57,500 bases of DNA from Symbiodinium natans (GCA_905221605.1 CAJNDS010002745.1:2019703-2077202); one strand, 5' to 3'; shown: positions 39,542-49,840, counted from the stretch's first letter. The notes: generated from the sequence alone by a model not told the origin. Translations and numbers: made by a program.

Positions 39542-40137
39542 CTAGGGCTTAGTGCTTTCTCTAAGGTTCACAAGCCTAAAACGTGGGAACCTTAGGGAAG
39601 CTTGGGGAGCCTGGGGAGTAGGTGGCAAGTGTTCGGGAACCTGGGTTACATACCCCCTCTGAACCCCGAAACCTACTTGGAGGTTCGTGGGTGCTCAGGT
39701 GAGAAGCAGGGTTGTAACCTTACTCAGGGTTTAGGGTTGAGGGTTGAGGGTTTGGGGTTTAGGGTAGCTATGGCTATAGCCTTGTTGTAGAACTGCCTCA
39801 AATCCGGTACATGATCACCTGATCACCTGGCTTCATTTCAAGGAAACAGAATTTGGTACCCAAGATCATCCTTCTACCCTTTAAGGCAATGTGGGGCATC
39901 TAAGTGCCCCCTTCCCAGCGAAGAACTAGAAAGACAAACTGAACAGAAACCCACCTGCGCATCGATTTAGATGATGTTCCCTTTATGGTTGCTATGTTTT
40001 AATGCTTAGCCTCACGGCTTAGGGTTGAGGGTTTGGGATTCAGGGTTTGGGGCTTAGGGTTAGGGGGTTAGAGCTGCTCAAAAAAGCAGCCCGTAATTTA
40101 GAGAACCCTCCTTTGTGAAAGCACGCGTGTCTCCACT

Positions 40138-40189
40138 TGTTGGAGGCGCAAGACAGGGCCTGTTCAACGGGGTTCTGCGCGTTGTCTTC
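40138..40189 (-). CDS. Exon (DNAQNPVEQALSCASN)
   Basis: Acceptor TTCCTTAG|, donor AA|GTGGAG. The frame stays open beyond (WRHACFHKGG). Confidence 0.55.
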
Positions 40190-40304
40190 TAAGGAATCCA
40201 CCCGCTTACACCGAAGTCAGTGGCTTTCAGTCTTGCTTGATGCCCTACACCCTCAACCCTGAACCCTGGACCCTAGACCCTAAACCCTACACCCGACACC
40301 CTAC

Positions 40305-40357
40305 CCCCGTGTGGGTTGCTTGCCGTCGGCCTGACGCAAGTGCTCAGGTGTAGAGTT
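40305..40357 (-). CDS. Exon (NSTPEHLRQADGKQPTR)
   Basis: Acceptor TTTTCTAG|, donor |GTAGGG. Phase 0 with the exon above. Confidence 0.5.
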
Positions 40358-40477
40358 CTAGAAAATGTTGCCCCCTTTGGGAGTCTGGGTTTAGGGCTTG
40401 GGTGTTTAGGGTACCCTAAACCCTAAACCCTAAATCTAGGCTGAGTCCTAAACGCTAAAGCGCAGATCCCCGTACCT

Positions 40478-40526
40478 CAAGGGAGTTGGCCGGTTTAAGC
40501 GGATCGGATGCAAGCACGTACGAACT
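40478..40526 (-). CDS. Exon (SYVLASDPLKPANSLE)
   Basis: Acceptor ACCACAG|, donor GAG|GTACGG; Leu codon split with the exon above. Confidence 0.58.
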
Positions 40527-40742
40527 GTGGTGTAGGGTTTGGGGCTTAGGGCTTAGGGCTTAGGGCTTAGGGCTTAGGGTTTAGGGTTTAGGGTTTAGGG
40601 TTTAGGGTTTAGGGTTTAGGGTTTAGGGTTTAGGGTTTAGGGTTTAGGGTTTAGGGTTTAGGGTTTATGGTGCAGGGTTAGGGCTTAGGGCTTAGGGCTT
40701 AGGGTTGGATGAGGGTAGTAAACCCTCAACCATAAACCCTAC

Positions 40743-40771
40743 AGTTCAGGGACGAAGTGCTCCCAGGCAAC
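40743..40771 (-). CDS. 29-nt microexon (VAWEHFVPE)
   Basis: Acceptor GTTCTAG|, donor CT|GTAGGG, joining in phase to the exon below. Read without a splice it would end in TAG. Confidence 0.45.
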
Positions 40772-40912
40772 CTAGAACGACAAGGGGGACCCCTTTAAAC
40801 GAGCCCTAGAGCCGAAACCAAACCCAGGCCTAAATCCTAAACCCAAAACCCAAAACCCTAAACCCTAAACCCTAAACCCTGAACCCTGAACCCTAAACCC
40901 TAAACCCTATAC

Positions 40913-40953
40913 AGGAAAGGAGCAAGACCACGGTCCCTACTGCTTTCGTCTAG
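40913..40953 (-). CDS. Exon candidate (LDESSRDRGLAPF)
   Basis: Acceptor CCTGCAG|, donor CT|GTATAGG or an earlier GC donor. Phase with the exon above is correct. Confidence 0.4.
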
Positions 40954-41279
40954 CTGCAGGCACCAGCTCAGGGTTCAGGGCTCAGGGCTTGAGGCTTCAA
41001 AGTTTCGGGGCCTAGGGTTTTACAGTTTAGGGCTTAGGGTTTACCCTAAACACTAAACCCTAAATCCTAAACCCTAAACCTTTAAAGTTTAGGGTTCAGG
41101 GCTTCAGGGTGTCCATTTGAATCCGCCCGTCGGATGTTCCGACGACGTCCGTGGCAACCCCGACGTATTAAAGTTTTAAGGCCCCGCGGTGCCCACACCC
41201 CCTGGGCTTTAGGGTTTACCTAAGGTTAAGGGTCCAGGGTTTCGGGTTTAGGGTTTTTTAGCTACGGCTGCGGCTCTAC

Positions 41280-41425
41280 CTGCAAAAGAGTCTGGCTTCT
41301 CTGCCCTGTAATCAGGGGCTTCGCCTTGCGGTCGCCCAGGGAGGTGTGGGAATGCGCCCCTGCACTCTTGGCAGCTTGAGCGAGGGCGCGCTGTTCGGAC
41401 CTCTCGTCGACCGGATGCGCATGAG
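41280..41425 (-). CDS. Exon (VDERSEQRALAQAAKSAGAH)
   Basis: The longest clear exon of this gene: 48 codons, HAHPVDERSEQRALAQAAKS, AGAHSHTSLGDRKAKPLITG, QRSQTLLQ, with donor CAG|GTAGAG. Acceptor GCGAG|. Confidence 0.7.
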
Positions 41426-41578
41426 CTCGCAAGTTCGGGGGTGAGGGCTTAGGGTTTAGGGTTTAGGGTTAAGGTTTAATGTGGGACCCTGCTTAAAGTG
41501 TTGCCCCCCGCCCCTCTCTAGAACGGTCGAAGCTGGATTTTGCTCCTCTTTAAACGGCTCTGGGGGTTTATGTGATTT

Positions 41579-41905
41579 TAATAAACAGGAGTTTATACAA
41601 ATATAAAAGGGATCCATATGAACTTAAAAGTGATGAGCTTACCTGAATTTAAAGGGATCCATATGATTTTCAAAGGGATGAGCTTATATGAATTTAAAGG
41701 GATCCATATGAATTTAAAAGGGATGATGAGCTTATATGAATTTACACGGGATCCATATGAATTTAAAAGGGATGAGCTTACCTGAATTGAACAGGGATCC
41801 CTTGAAATAAAAGGGATGAGCTTGTATGAATTCAAAAGCAATCCGTGCGAATTGAAAAGGGATCCAGGATGAGTTTATATGAATTTAAACGGGACCCATA
41901 TTATT
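41579..41905. repeat. AT-rich tandem repeat, GGGATCCATATGAATTTAAA
   Basis: Seven or so degenerate units of about 45-50 bp alternating GGGATCCATATGAATTTAAA and AGGGATGAGCTTATATGAAT. 41905-42245 is unique, with REKxx-poor frames on the plus strand that I cannot assign. Confidence 0.75.
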
Positions 41906-42517
41906 ATGATTTTTCCAAATTCGGAGCCTCCGGGCCGGGGCCTTGACATAAAGCAGGGTCCCGAATCAGTGCCATTATTCGGGGGGCTCCTAGACCACCC
42001 GCTTGTCGGATTGAACGAAACCAAATGGTTTCCTTAAAGCGAATTAATGGTTTCGGGCCGGTTGGAATGGATGAGGTCGGCCTTTACAATCACAAGGTCC
42101 AAATTGAGCCTCCGGGCCGAAAGAAGCCCCAAATCCTTGAAAAAATGCCGGATTTCGGAAACCCTTTGACTTTCAAAAGGTGCCCCCCAAACAGTCAGGG
42201 TGTCCTGAATAACCCAGCAAAACTGACTTTTACAGGAGGCCCCTACTAAACCAGGTCCAACATTATGGTTTAAGGTTTAGGGTTGAGGGCTTAGGGCTTC
42301 CGGAGATCCTGGCCAAGTGAAGGGCCCTAGGGCTTCGGGTGTTGCAGGGTTGAAGGGTGCACTTGGAGGCTCAGGGGCAATGATTCTAAGTAGGGCTACA
42401 ATCATTCTACCAAGAGGTACCACCCAAAAGCCTAAACCCTAAACCCTAAACCTTAAACCCTAGACCTTAAAGACTTTTGGCTTGGGTCCAGCAATCTTCT
42501 GGCTCCCACATCGCAGC

Positions 42518-42569
42518 TCATGCGCCTGTCCATGCGGCTGAATTCGCCTGTGTGTTCGCGGAGCTTGTT
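42518..42569 (-). CDS. Exon (NKLREHTGEFSRMDRRM)
   Basis: Acceptor ATCAACAG|. GC donor chosen for phase; the frame continues SCDVGARRLLDPS to about 42483. Confidence 0.58.
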
Positions 42570-42663
42570 CTGTTGATGTGAAACTAACCCTAAACCCGAA
42601 ACCCTAAACCCTAAACCCTTGAGTTTGTAGGGTTCACAGGGTTCAATGAAGCCCCCCCCTCAC

Positions 42664-42752
42664 CTTGGCCCTGCAATGGGAAACCCGTAGGGTTGAGGGA
42701 ATCTGTCTGCACAGCTCTACGATCTGTCTGAGGCAGTTGCCCAAGAAGCCCG
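42664..42752 (-). CDS. Exon (GNCLRQIVELCRQIPSTLRV)
   Basis: Donor AAG|GTGAGG is near consensus. GFLGNCLRQIVELCRQIPST then LRVSHCRAK. Acceptor GAGCAAG| (phase fit) or an upstream one at 42766. Confidence 0.65.
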
Positions 42753-42779
42753 CTTGCTCGTGGGGCTTCGGGTCTAGGG

Positions 42780-43200
42780 TTTAGGGTTTCAAGATGCCCG
42801 CCCCAAAGTGGAGTCTAACTACATCCTCAGAACATCACGCCCCCAGGCAGTTGCTGGCCGTTCGAGACTCACAGAGTTCTGGGCGCACGGACAGCCGTGG
42901 CCCAAGCTCGACGGAAGCAGCTAAAGGTACAGGCTTTCCGTTCCCAACGAGAAACAGAGCCACAAAGTGGGGGAGAGCTGGCTCTTTCTTTCGGAGCCGC
43001 CCCCCGGGACTCCCTCATCAGGCTTCCTAGAAAAGCGCGCGAGGCCTGAAAAGCAGAAGGGGGGCCATCCTGGGGGCCTTTTTGGTTTCGCACCCGTGGG
43101 ACGCACTGCTGACATCTGCTATTTGCTGAAGAACCCAAAAGATAACAAGTACTAATTCCTAAAAAGGCCCTATTTGAGGAAGAGTTGTTGAGGGGGTTTC
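42780..43200. other. Unplaced island, open on both strands
   Basis: Plus frames VQAFRSQRETEPQSGGELAL and GGLFGFAPVGRTADICYLLK and minus frames (ASRAFLGSLMRESRGAAPKE) are all open. 43117-43190 resembles the TTTGCTTAAGAACC element. Not assigned. Confidence 0.3.
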
Positions 43201-43403
43201 TGAAGCAGTTAGTAGACAGAGGTGCTTGATTGACGGAATCCGGCGTGAGAATGCTTCAGACCCCACGACAGACGCAGAAGGCCTAACACTCTTGCCCTAC
43301 GAGTCCCTTGTATGGGTATAGGCTACGGTATAGGGTTTAGGGTTTAGGGTTTAGGGTTTAGGGTTTAGGGTTTAGGGTTTAGGGTTTAGGGTTTAGGGTT
43401 TAC

Positions 43404-43471
43404 GCGCTTCGCATTCCTGTGGCGGTTGAGCCTCAGATGCCTTCCAGATCTGCACGCTTTTGTTGCCACAG
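43404..43471 (-). CDS. Exon (CGNKSVQIWKASEAQPPQEC)
   Basis: Acceptor GGTTCAG|, donor GCG C|GTAAAC. GNKSVQIW is reminiscent of a WD40 strand d, but one fragment is not enough for a call. Confidence 0.62.
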
Positions 43472-43682
43472 CTGAACCGATGTGCCAACACGAAGCATCG
43501 TCAAAAGGTCGCAGCGGCATAGCTACTGCAGTCCAAAGAACCTGACAGAATAGTGACTGTACTTATCACCCAAATGTAACCCTGTTTAGGGTACTTAAGG
43601 GGCGTCTGAGTTGGTTATCAGTAAAAAGCCGAAGGATCTTTACTAACTAGGGTCCTCTTCCGCACACCCCTAAACCCTAAAC

Positions 43683-43708
43683 CGTGAGCACTTCTTGTTG
43701 CAGGAGTC
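43683..43708 (-). CDS. 26-nt microexon (DSCNKKCS)
   Basis: Acceptor TTTTTTGTAG|, donor CG|GTTTAGGG from the repeat. Adds C-x3-C before the CGNKS exon. Confidence 0.42.
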
Positions 43709-44059
43709 CTACAAAAAACCCACCGACATGGGACCAACGAGGAGCCCTCATTGAGAATAACACCCGCATTTTTCGCACCTACGTCCGACCAACCCTAAAC
43801 CCTAAACCCTAAACCCGAAACCCTAAACCTTACACCCTAAACCCTAAACCCTGAACACCGCTCTTTGTGCCGTTCGGCAAACAGTTGCACCCCAAAACCC
43901 CCAAAACCCCCAAAACCCCGAACATGACCAAACAAAAACAGCCCAAAACCCCCCAAAAAAACACAAAACCCCAAACCCCAGACCCTGACCCTAAATCCCC
44001 ACAAACCTGAACCCTTGAGTCCTTTTGGGTTTAAGAAAGCCCTCCGAAAGCCGAAACTT

Positions 44060-44180
44060 CAAGGGGTTTAGGGCTTAGGGCTTAGGGCTTAGTAGGGCTT
44101 AGGGGGGCTTAGGGCTTAGGGCTTAGGGCCAAGGGCTTAGGGCTTAGGGCTTAGGGCTTAGGGCTTAGGGCTTAGGACTT
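44060..44180. repeat. CTTAGGG array
   Basis: About 14 units, almost free of TTTAGGG; a second locus of this variant besides 25733. 43900-44060 and 44200-44480 are degenerate CCCAAAAC/CCCTAAA text. Confidence 0.85.
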
Positions 44181-44549
44181 TGGGTTTAAGGTTTTGCTAA
44201 CAAAATCGCACAAACAAAACGAAACCCCGCGAACAGGGCCCTTCAAAGCCCTTGTAGAAAATAGCGATCTAAACTGTAAGTTCCAGACCGAACCGAACCC
44301 ACAAAGCTCCCAAACCCCCAGAGCCTAAACACCCTAAAAAAGCCTAAAGCCCCAAAGCCTAAAACTTAAAACCCCCGAACCCGAAACTGCCCAAAAACAC
44401 TCCGAACACGAACTTGCTAAACCACAAGCACCCTTAAAGCCAACCCCTAAACCCTAAAAAACCCTTCCAACAACCCTCAAAACCCTCGAAACCCTAAACC
44501 CTAAACCCTAAACCCTAAACCCTAAACCCTAAACCCTAAACCCCTAAAC

Positions 44550-44638
44550 CCTAATGAAAAGACGCAGCACGTCGGCGGGGAGAGTCCAGGGATCTGCTGT
44601 TGCAGCGGAGGCGCCGAGATTCAAAAACAAAGGCACCA
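44550..44638 (-). CDS. Exon (LFLNLGASAATADPWTLPAD)
   Basis: Acceptor AGCCCTAG| (mutated repeat unit), donor AGG|GTTTAGGG. VPLFLNLGASAATADPWTLP then ADVLRLFIR. Confidence 0.64.
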
Positions 44639-44787
44639 CTAGGGCTTTAGGGTTTCGGGTTTAGGGTTTAGGGTTTAGGGTTTAGGGTTTAGGGTTTAGG
44701 GTTTAGGGTTTAGGGCTGAGGTCTTATGGGGCTTTGGGGTCTTTAGGAACGTTTAGGGCGTCTGGGCGTTTCGGACCTAGGGGGAGC

Positions 44788-44818
44788 ACACTGCGCCCAA
44801 CTTATGATCACATGTCAC
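44788..44818 (-). CDS. Microexon candidate (VTCDHKLGAV)
   Basis: Acceptor ATGCTTAG|, GC donor; in phase on both sides. Confidence 0.38.
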
Positions 44819-44965
44819 CTAAGCATGAGAACTTCCATGGAAAACCCTAAACACTAAACCCTAAACCCCAAACCCTAAACCCTAAACCCTAAATCATTGA
44901 CATCCGCAACATAGGGTCCACAACCGCCTTTGTGACGGCGGACTCGCATCTTTCCAAGAGCCTAC

Positions 44966-45014
44966 TTGCCAGGGCGCCCGGGGGGTCTTCACAGCCTCAG
45001 GGTCCCAGGTGTCC
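44966..45014 (-). CDS. Exon (DTWDPEAVKTPRAPWQ)
   Basis: Acceptor GCTCTACAG|, donor CAA|GTAGGC. Confidence 0.62.
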
Positions 45015-45211
45015 CTGTAGAGCATCAGGCTTTAGGGTTTAGGGTTTAGGGTTTCGGGTTTCGGGTTTAGGGTTTAGGGTTTAGGGTTTAGGGTTTAGGG
45101 TTTAGGGTTTAGGGTTTAGGGTTTAGGGTTTAGGGTTTAGGGTTTAGGGGTTAGGAACGCTAAGCTCAAGACTTTGTTGAAGGCTGAGGGCTAATTAAAC
45201 GCTGTGATTGC

Positions 45212-45288
45212 CCTCGAGGCCCGCAAATGCACCAAACGCAGCTTTTGCTTTCCCAGCCGCCGACTGGAGGTGCGAAGGCTCCAACGTG
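45212..45288 (-). CDS. Exon (GWESKSCVWCICG or HLQSAAGKAKAAFG)
   Basis: Acceptor CCCTCAG|, GC donor. Two minus frames are open. The first (HVGAFAPPVGGWESKSCVWC) fits the exon below, the second fits the one above. Confidence 0.42.
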
Positions 45289-45294
45289 CTGAGG

Positions 45295-45582
45295 GTTTAG
45301 GGTTTAGGGTTTAGGGTTTGGGGTTTAGGGTCTAGGGTCAAGGGTCTAGGGTCTAGGGTCTAGGGTCTAGGGTTTAGGGTTTAGGGTTTAGGGTTTAGGG
45401 TTTAGGGTTTAGGGTTTAGGGTTTAGGGTTTAGGGTTTAGGGTTTAGGGTTTAGGGTTTAGGGTTTAGGGTTTAGGGTTTAGGGTTTAGGGTTTAGGGTT
45501 TAGGGGTAGGGTTTAGGGTTTAGGGTTTAGGGTTTAGGGTTTAGGGTTTAGGGTTTAGGGTTTAGGGTTTAGGGTTTAGGGC
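45295..45582. repeat. TTTAGGG array with TCTAGGG block
   Basis: About 40 units including five or six TCTAGGG/TCAAGGG variants near 45328-45370. The island 45583-45830 that follows is unique and not assigned. Confidence 0.85.
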
Positions 45583-46018
45583 TTCTCGCCGCGCCGCGGC
45601 AGTAGAACCCATGCAGAGATGGCGTCCCAACATATGCAGGGGGTGTGAGGGGGCGGCATTTCTCATGGCGGCGTATCTTGTTGATGTATTCCCGCCCCCT
45701 GCTTACGCAGGCATCCACCCAACTTTTCTCCTTTCGGGTTACGGGTTAATGCGCTGCATTCCCACTTCCCATCCCCATCCTCTCAACGGAGAGGGTGTAT
45801 GCAGGAGAGTTTAGTAGAAGGTGTAAGTAGGGTTTTTTTTTAGTGGAGGGTTTTGGAGGGATTTTCAGCAGCATGCCCAATTTGTGGGGTGGCCTCCAGA
45901 GTTTTCAGGCAGCCTCAGAAAGGCTTCAGGGAGAGAAGGGCCAGGGGTCAGCTAAACCCTAAACCCTAAACCCTAAGCCCTAAGCCCTAAACCCTAAACC
46001 CTAAACCCTAAACCGGGC

Positions 46019-46105
46019 CAGAGGGGAGTTGGTAGTGGGTTCTTGAGCAAGTGCGGGGGGTCCAGCAGGGACCACGCCCAGAAGCCGATTTTAAGCAGGG
46101 GCACC
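46019..46105 (-). CDS. Exon (VPLLKIGFWAWSLLDPPHLL)
   Basis: Acceptor CTTGCTAG|, GC donor. VPLLKIGFWAWSLLDPPHLL then KNPLPTPL. Confidence 0.5.
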
Positions 46106-46147
46106 CTAGCAAGGGGTGGGTACGGCCTAAGCACGCCTGGGTGGGAC

Positions 46148-46234
46148 TTCAGGGTTTGGGGTTGAGGCATGGAATCCTGTGTCCGCGGCCTCCCTTTCTG
46201 ACGGCATGCGGCTTCTTGAGGCCCTTTGGGAATC
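46148..46234 (-). CDS. Exon (SRMPSEREAADTGFHASTP)
   Basis: Acceptor CCAACAAG|, donor GAA|GTCCCA. DSQRASRSRMPSEREAADTG then FHASTPNPE. Phase 0 from the exon above. Confidence 0.55.
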
Positions 46235-46407
46235 CTTGTTGGGGCTCTTTAGGGTATGGGCTTTTAACCCTAAAAAAACCCTAAACCCCCAAACCCTTTT
46301 TGGGGGTTAGGTTTAGGGTTAGTTTGGGGGTTGAGGTTTTGGGTTTAGGGATGAGGGTTTAGGGTTTAGGGCGGGCTCACTTTGGCTCCTTGTGTGACCG
46401 GGGTGTT

Positions 46408-46549
46408 GAAACCCTAAACCCTAAACCCTAAACCCTAAACCCTAAACCCTAAACCCTAAACCCTAAACCCTAAACCCTAAACCCTAAACCCTAAACCCTA
46501 AACCCTAAACCCTAAACCCTAAACCCTAAACCCTAAACCCTAAACCCTA
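46408..46549. repeat. CCCTAAA array, about 20 perfect units
   Basis: A very homogeneous array beginning after TGTTGAAA. Confidence 0.9.
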
Positions 46550-46580
46550 TGCTTTCGGCGGCGGGTCGACACAACTTTAC

Positions 46581-46674
46581 AAAGCCGATCTCCGCGCAGT
46601 CACTTGGGCGCAAAGGACGCCACATCCTTCGGATCCTGGAGAGGTCTTTTGACTCGGGATCCGAAGTATCGGCC
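46581..46674 (-). CDS. Exon (RMWRPLRPSDCAEIGF)
   Basis: Acceptor CAAACTAAG|, strong donor TTT|GTAAAG. ADTSDPESKDLSRIRRMWRP then LRPSDCAEIGF. Confidence 0.67.
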
Positions 46675-46699
46675 CTTAGTTTGGGCACCTTTTAGTATA

Positions 46700-47135
46700 A
46701 CCCATATATAATAATGAGAATGATAATAATGAAAATAATATTGATATAATATTAATCATAATAATAATAATAATAATAATAGTAATAATAATAATAATGG
46801 TAATAATAGTAATGATAATACTAAGAAGAAGAAGACGAAAAGGAATGGACATAAAAATGATAAATAACAATACCAATAACAATGATAATGACAATGACAA
46901 TGACAATGACAAGAACAAGAACAAGAACAAGAACAAGAACAAGAACAAGAGCAATAAGGAACCATAACATGACAATAACAACTATAATCATGATAATAGT
47001 AATATCCAGAATGATGATTCTGATAAGAATAATAATGTTGAAAATAATCATGATGCTAATATCAATAGTAATCATCATAACAATGATAACAACAATAATC
47101 ATGATGATAATAATGATAATAACAACAATAGTAAC
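46700..47135. repeat. Composite trinucleotide/hexanucleotide microsatellite
   Basis: AATAATAAT (46755-46815), GACAAT (46880-46910), AAGAAC (46910-46950) and AAT/GAT/AAC mixtures to 47130. Several frames stay open through it purely from composition. Confidence 0.85.
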
Positions 47136-47193
47136 CCTAAACCCTAAACCCTGAATCCTAAACCCTAAACCCGAAACCCTAAACCCTCCGATC

Positions 47194-47241
47194 AACAAGG
47201 GTAAGGGACCCACACAACGGGCCCACAGTTCCGACAGTACG
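47194..47241 (-). CDS. Exon (VLSELWARCVGPLPL)
   Basis: Acceptor GCTGTAG|, apparent GA donor; in phase on both sides. Another frame reads YCRNCGPVVWVPYP. Confidence 0.48.
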
Positions 47242-47518
47242 CTACAGCAGTTTAGGCTCGGGCCCAGAGCTTAGGGTTGAGGGTTGAGGGTTGAGGGTTC
47301 AGGGTTCAGGGTTCAGGGTTCAGGGTTTAGGGTTTAGGGTTTAGGGTTTAGGGTTTAGGGTTTAGGGTTTAGGGTTTAGGGTTTAGGTTTTAGGGTTTAG
47401 GGTTTAGGGTTTAGGGACCCCAAACACTAAACCTTGTCTAGGGCTTCAGATGATAGCAGGCCACGTCCCCAGCAAATCTCCCCAACCGAAGGCAACCCCC
47501 CCCCCCCCCACCCGGCAC

Positions 47519-47546
47519 GGGGCCTTGGCATACTTGTAGTAAGTGC
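47519..47546 (-). CDS. 28-nt microexon (TYYKYAKA)
   Basis: Acceptor CCTCCGAG|, donor CC|GTGCCGG. Gly and Pro codons split with its neighbours. Confidence 0.48.
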
Positions 47547-47891
47547 CTCGGAGGTTTGGGAAGGAAGGCCTAGAGGTGAAGGTTTAGGATGTAAGGTTTA
47601 GGATTTAAGGTTTAGGGTTTAAGGTTTAGGGTTTAAGGTCTAGGGTTTAGGGTTTAAAGTTTAGGGTTTAAGGTTTAGGGTTTTGGGTTTAGGACTTAGA
47701 GTTTAGGGTTTCGGGTGTGGGGGCTTTTTCGCGCACGGCGGTCTAATTGCAGTCTAGGGCAGGCAGGGCTCAGAGTTTTCTAAACCACACAAAGCCCTGA
47801 GCCTTGAGCCCTAGACCCTAGACACTAAACCCTACCCCCTAAACCCGAAACCCTAAACTCAACCCCGAACCCAAATCCCAGCTCGAGGCAC

Positions 47892-47940
47892 CCGTTGGCT
47901 TCCCCTGCTCGTCGTAAGGCCGCCCATAATTCTGCAGTGC
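47892..47940 (-). CDS. Exon (ALQNYGRPYDEQGKPT)
   Basis: Acceptor GCTCCGCAG|, donor ACG G|GTGCCT. Confidence 0.66.
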
Positions 47941-48161
47941 CTGCGGAGCTCTCATCTTTGAGTGTTCAGGGTCTAGGCTAGAGGGTTGAGGGTCCCCTAC
48001 ACCCTAAAGCCTAAACCCTAAACCCTAATCCCTAAAACCCTAAAACCCAAAACCCTAAACCCTAAACCCTGAACCCTAAACCCTAAACCCTAAACCTAAA
48101 CCCTAAACTCTAAACCGCAAGTTTGCGGTTCTAGGCACTTAGGGGTTTGGTGGGGGGTAAC

Positions 48162-48197
48162 CCGCCACATGCCCCGAGTCTGTGGAGCAACTCCTAG
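48162..48197 (-). CDS. 36-nt exon (LGVAPQTRGMWR)
   Basis: Acceptor TCCTTTGCAG|, donor CGG|GTTACC; phase 0/0. Confidence 0.58.
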
Positions 48198-48234
48198 CTG
48201 CAAAGGAAGGAGTATGGGTTTAGGGCTTTCGGGT

Positions 48235-48395
48235 TTAGGGTTTAGGGTTTAGGGTTTAGGGTTTAGGGTTTAGGGTTTAGGGTTTAGGGTTTAGGGTTTA
48301 GGGTTTAGGGTTTAGGGTTTAGGGTTTAGGGTTTAGGGTTTAGGGTTTGGGGTGGGTTTAGGGTTTGGGGTTTAGGGTTTAGGGTTTAGGGTTAC
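48235..48395. repeat. TTTAGGG array
   Basis: About 22 units, last few mixed with TTTGGGG. Confidence 0.85.
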
Positions 48396-48448
48396 GAACT
48401 GATGGTTTGGTGCTACGGTTGTCTAGGGCCTGTTAGTTGGCCCTCCAC

Positions 48449-48503
48449 AACGACATTGCAGCCAACGAAGGCCCTCGAAACCGCAGCCCGCAACAGGAAT
48501 GGC
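48449..48503 (-). CDS. Exon (PFLLRAAVSRAFVGCNVV)
   Basis: Acceptor AAAGGCAG|, donor GTT|GTGGAG; the frame remains open (EGQLTGPRQ). Confidence 0.55.
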
Positions 48504-48598
48504 CTGCCTTTTCTTGCTGGTCTACTCAGTAACCTTCGGACCTAACACCTCAACACTCCCCAAAACCCTAAACCCTAAACCCTGACACCAGAAAACCT

Positions 48599-48655
48599 AA
48601 ACCGTACCCTGAACTCCAACCCCGAATAAACCGTACCCTGAACTCCAACCCCGAA
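48599..48655. repeat. 28-bp tandem duplication
   Basis: Two adjacent copies of ACCGTACCCTGAACTCCAAC plus CCCGAA. Confidence 0.85.
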
Positions 48656-48762
48656 CCCCCTTAAAACCCCAAACCGAAAAGCCTAAACCCAAACCCTGAA
48701 CCCTAAACCCCAAACCCCAAACCCTGTACCCTAGGGGTAGGAGTCTGCATCCCAAAGCAGGC

Positions 48763-48791
48763 CGAGCGGCAACGGCATCGCTTTTCTGGAC
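48763..48791 (-). CDS. Exon candidate (VQKSDAVAA)
   Basis: Acceptor AGTGTGCAG|, GC donor. The frame continues RPALGCRLLPL. Confidence 0.42.
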
Positions 48792-48983
48792 CTGCACACT
48801 GGGATGCAGACGGGAGGGTTCGAGGTTCAGGGTCTGGGGTTTGGGGTTTGGGGTTTAGGTTTAAGGTTTAGGATGTAGGGTTTAAGGTTTAGGGGCTTAG
48901 GGCTTAGGGCTTAGGGTTTAGGGTTTAGGGTTTAGGGTTTGGGGTTTAGGGTTTAGGGGTGGTGGTATGCTTTCAAGCATTAC

Positions 48984-49031
48984 CTTAAAGCCATGCTCTT
49001 GGGGCGCCTCAACCTTAGAAACGGAAGAAAC
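48984..49031 (-). CDS. Exon (VSSVSKVEAPQEHGFK)
   Basis: Acceptor GCATCCAAG|, donor AAG|GTAATG; phase 0/0. Confidence 0.62.
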
Positions 49032-49316
49032 CTTGGATGCCCGGGAGTTTGGGTGGTCTAAACCCCAAACCCCAAACCCTAAACATCCCTAAACCCTAAA
49101 CCCTAAACCCTAAACCCTAAACCCTAAACCCTAACCCCTAAACCCTAAACCCTAAACCCTAAACCCCAAACAAAATAAACCTCCAGGAGCCTCCCGACCC
49201 CCGAACCGCGAACCAAACGAACCGCAAAACCTGCACCCTAGATTTCATGGGTTAACTATCGAACGGGTTTTGGGTTAGGGTTTGGGGTTTAGGGTTTAGG
49301 GTTTAGGGTTTAGGGT

Positions 49317-49502
49317 TTCCGAAATTAGGGGTACCTTATGGGGGTCCTTGTCCTAAGGGAATCCTACTGTTTGGGTTCTATTCGCCCCCAAATCCCTAAA
49401 TGGGGGTTTCTGGAAACAAGGGCACGCTTTTGGGGAATCCTTTTGAGGGGATTCTATTCCATTTGGGGCCTTAAACGGGGTACCCTACCGTGGGAAATAC
49501 CC
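49317..49502. mobile_element. Inverted-repeat element, GGGGTACC/GGGATTCTATT family, double unit
   Basis: Two units: CCGAAATTAGGGGTACC.. to ..GGGGGTTTCTGGAAA, then AAGGGCACGC.. to GGGGTACCCTACCGTGGGAA. Relatives at 22980, 13769, 54247 and 56392. Confidence 0.55.
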
Positions 49503-49533
49503 AAATAGCCTCAAATATCGAGTAAGCCATGAC

Positions 49534-49631
49534 TTTCTCGTTCGATTCCTCGCGCAACCCTCCCTTTCCCTCGTGTGGGTAATGGTCATCCTTGGAACAA
49601 ACATGTCCACGCAAAACAAAGCAATTGTATG
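49534..49631 (-). CDS. Exon (YNCFVLRGHVCSKDDHYPHE)
   Basis: Acceptor CTGGTAG|, donor AAA|GTCATGG. Thirty-two codons; continues GKGGLREESNEK. Confidence 0.66.
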
Positions 49632-49756
49632 CTACCAGTGATGCGAATGCCTGGTTTAGGGTTTAGGGTTTAGGGTTTAGGGTTTAGAGTTTAGGGTTTA
49701 GGGTTTAGGGCTTAGGGTGTTGGGTTTTGGGTTTTGGGTTGAGGGCCCTTTGCAGC

Positions 49757-49840
49757 TTCCAGCCACTGCTTTCGACCAAAGCAAGGCAATCTCTGTTGGG
49801 ATGTTGATTCTTGAGTTGCCAGTCCATTGCATGGCATGCA
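49757..49840 (-). CDS. Exon (QWTGNSRINIPTEIALLWSK)
   Basis: Acceptor GATGCCAG|, GC donor. Continues AVAG and joins the next exon in phase. An alternative frame (CMPCNGLATQES) is open. Confidence 0.58.

Noticed and set aside
43850-43890. Minus exon VQLFAERHKER
   Set aside because: A good peptide and a GTGTTC donor, but no AG acceptor upstream and wrong phase with the next exon.
46676-47213. Several ORFs over 46.7-47.2 kb that look like membrane proteins
   Set aside because: Composition effect of AAT/GAT/AAC microsatellites; no splice context and no start/stop logic.
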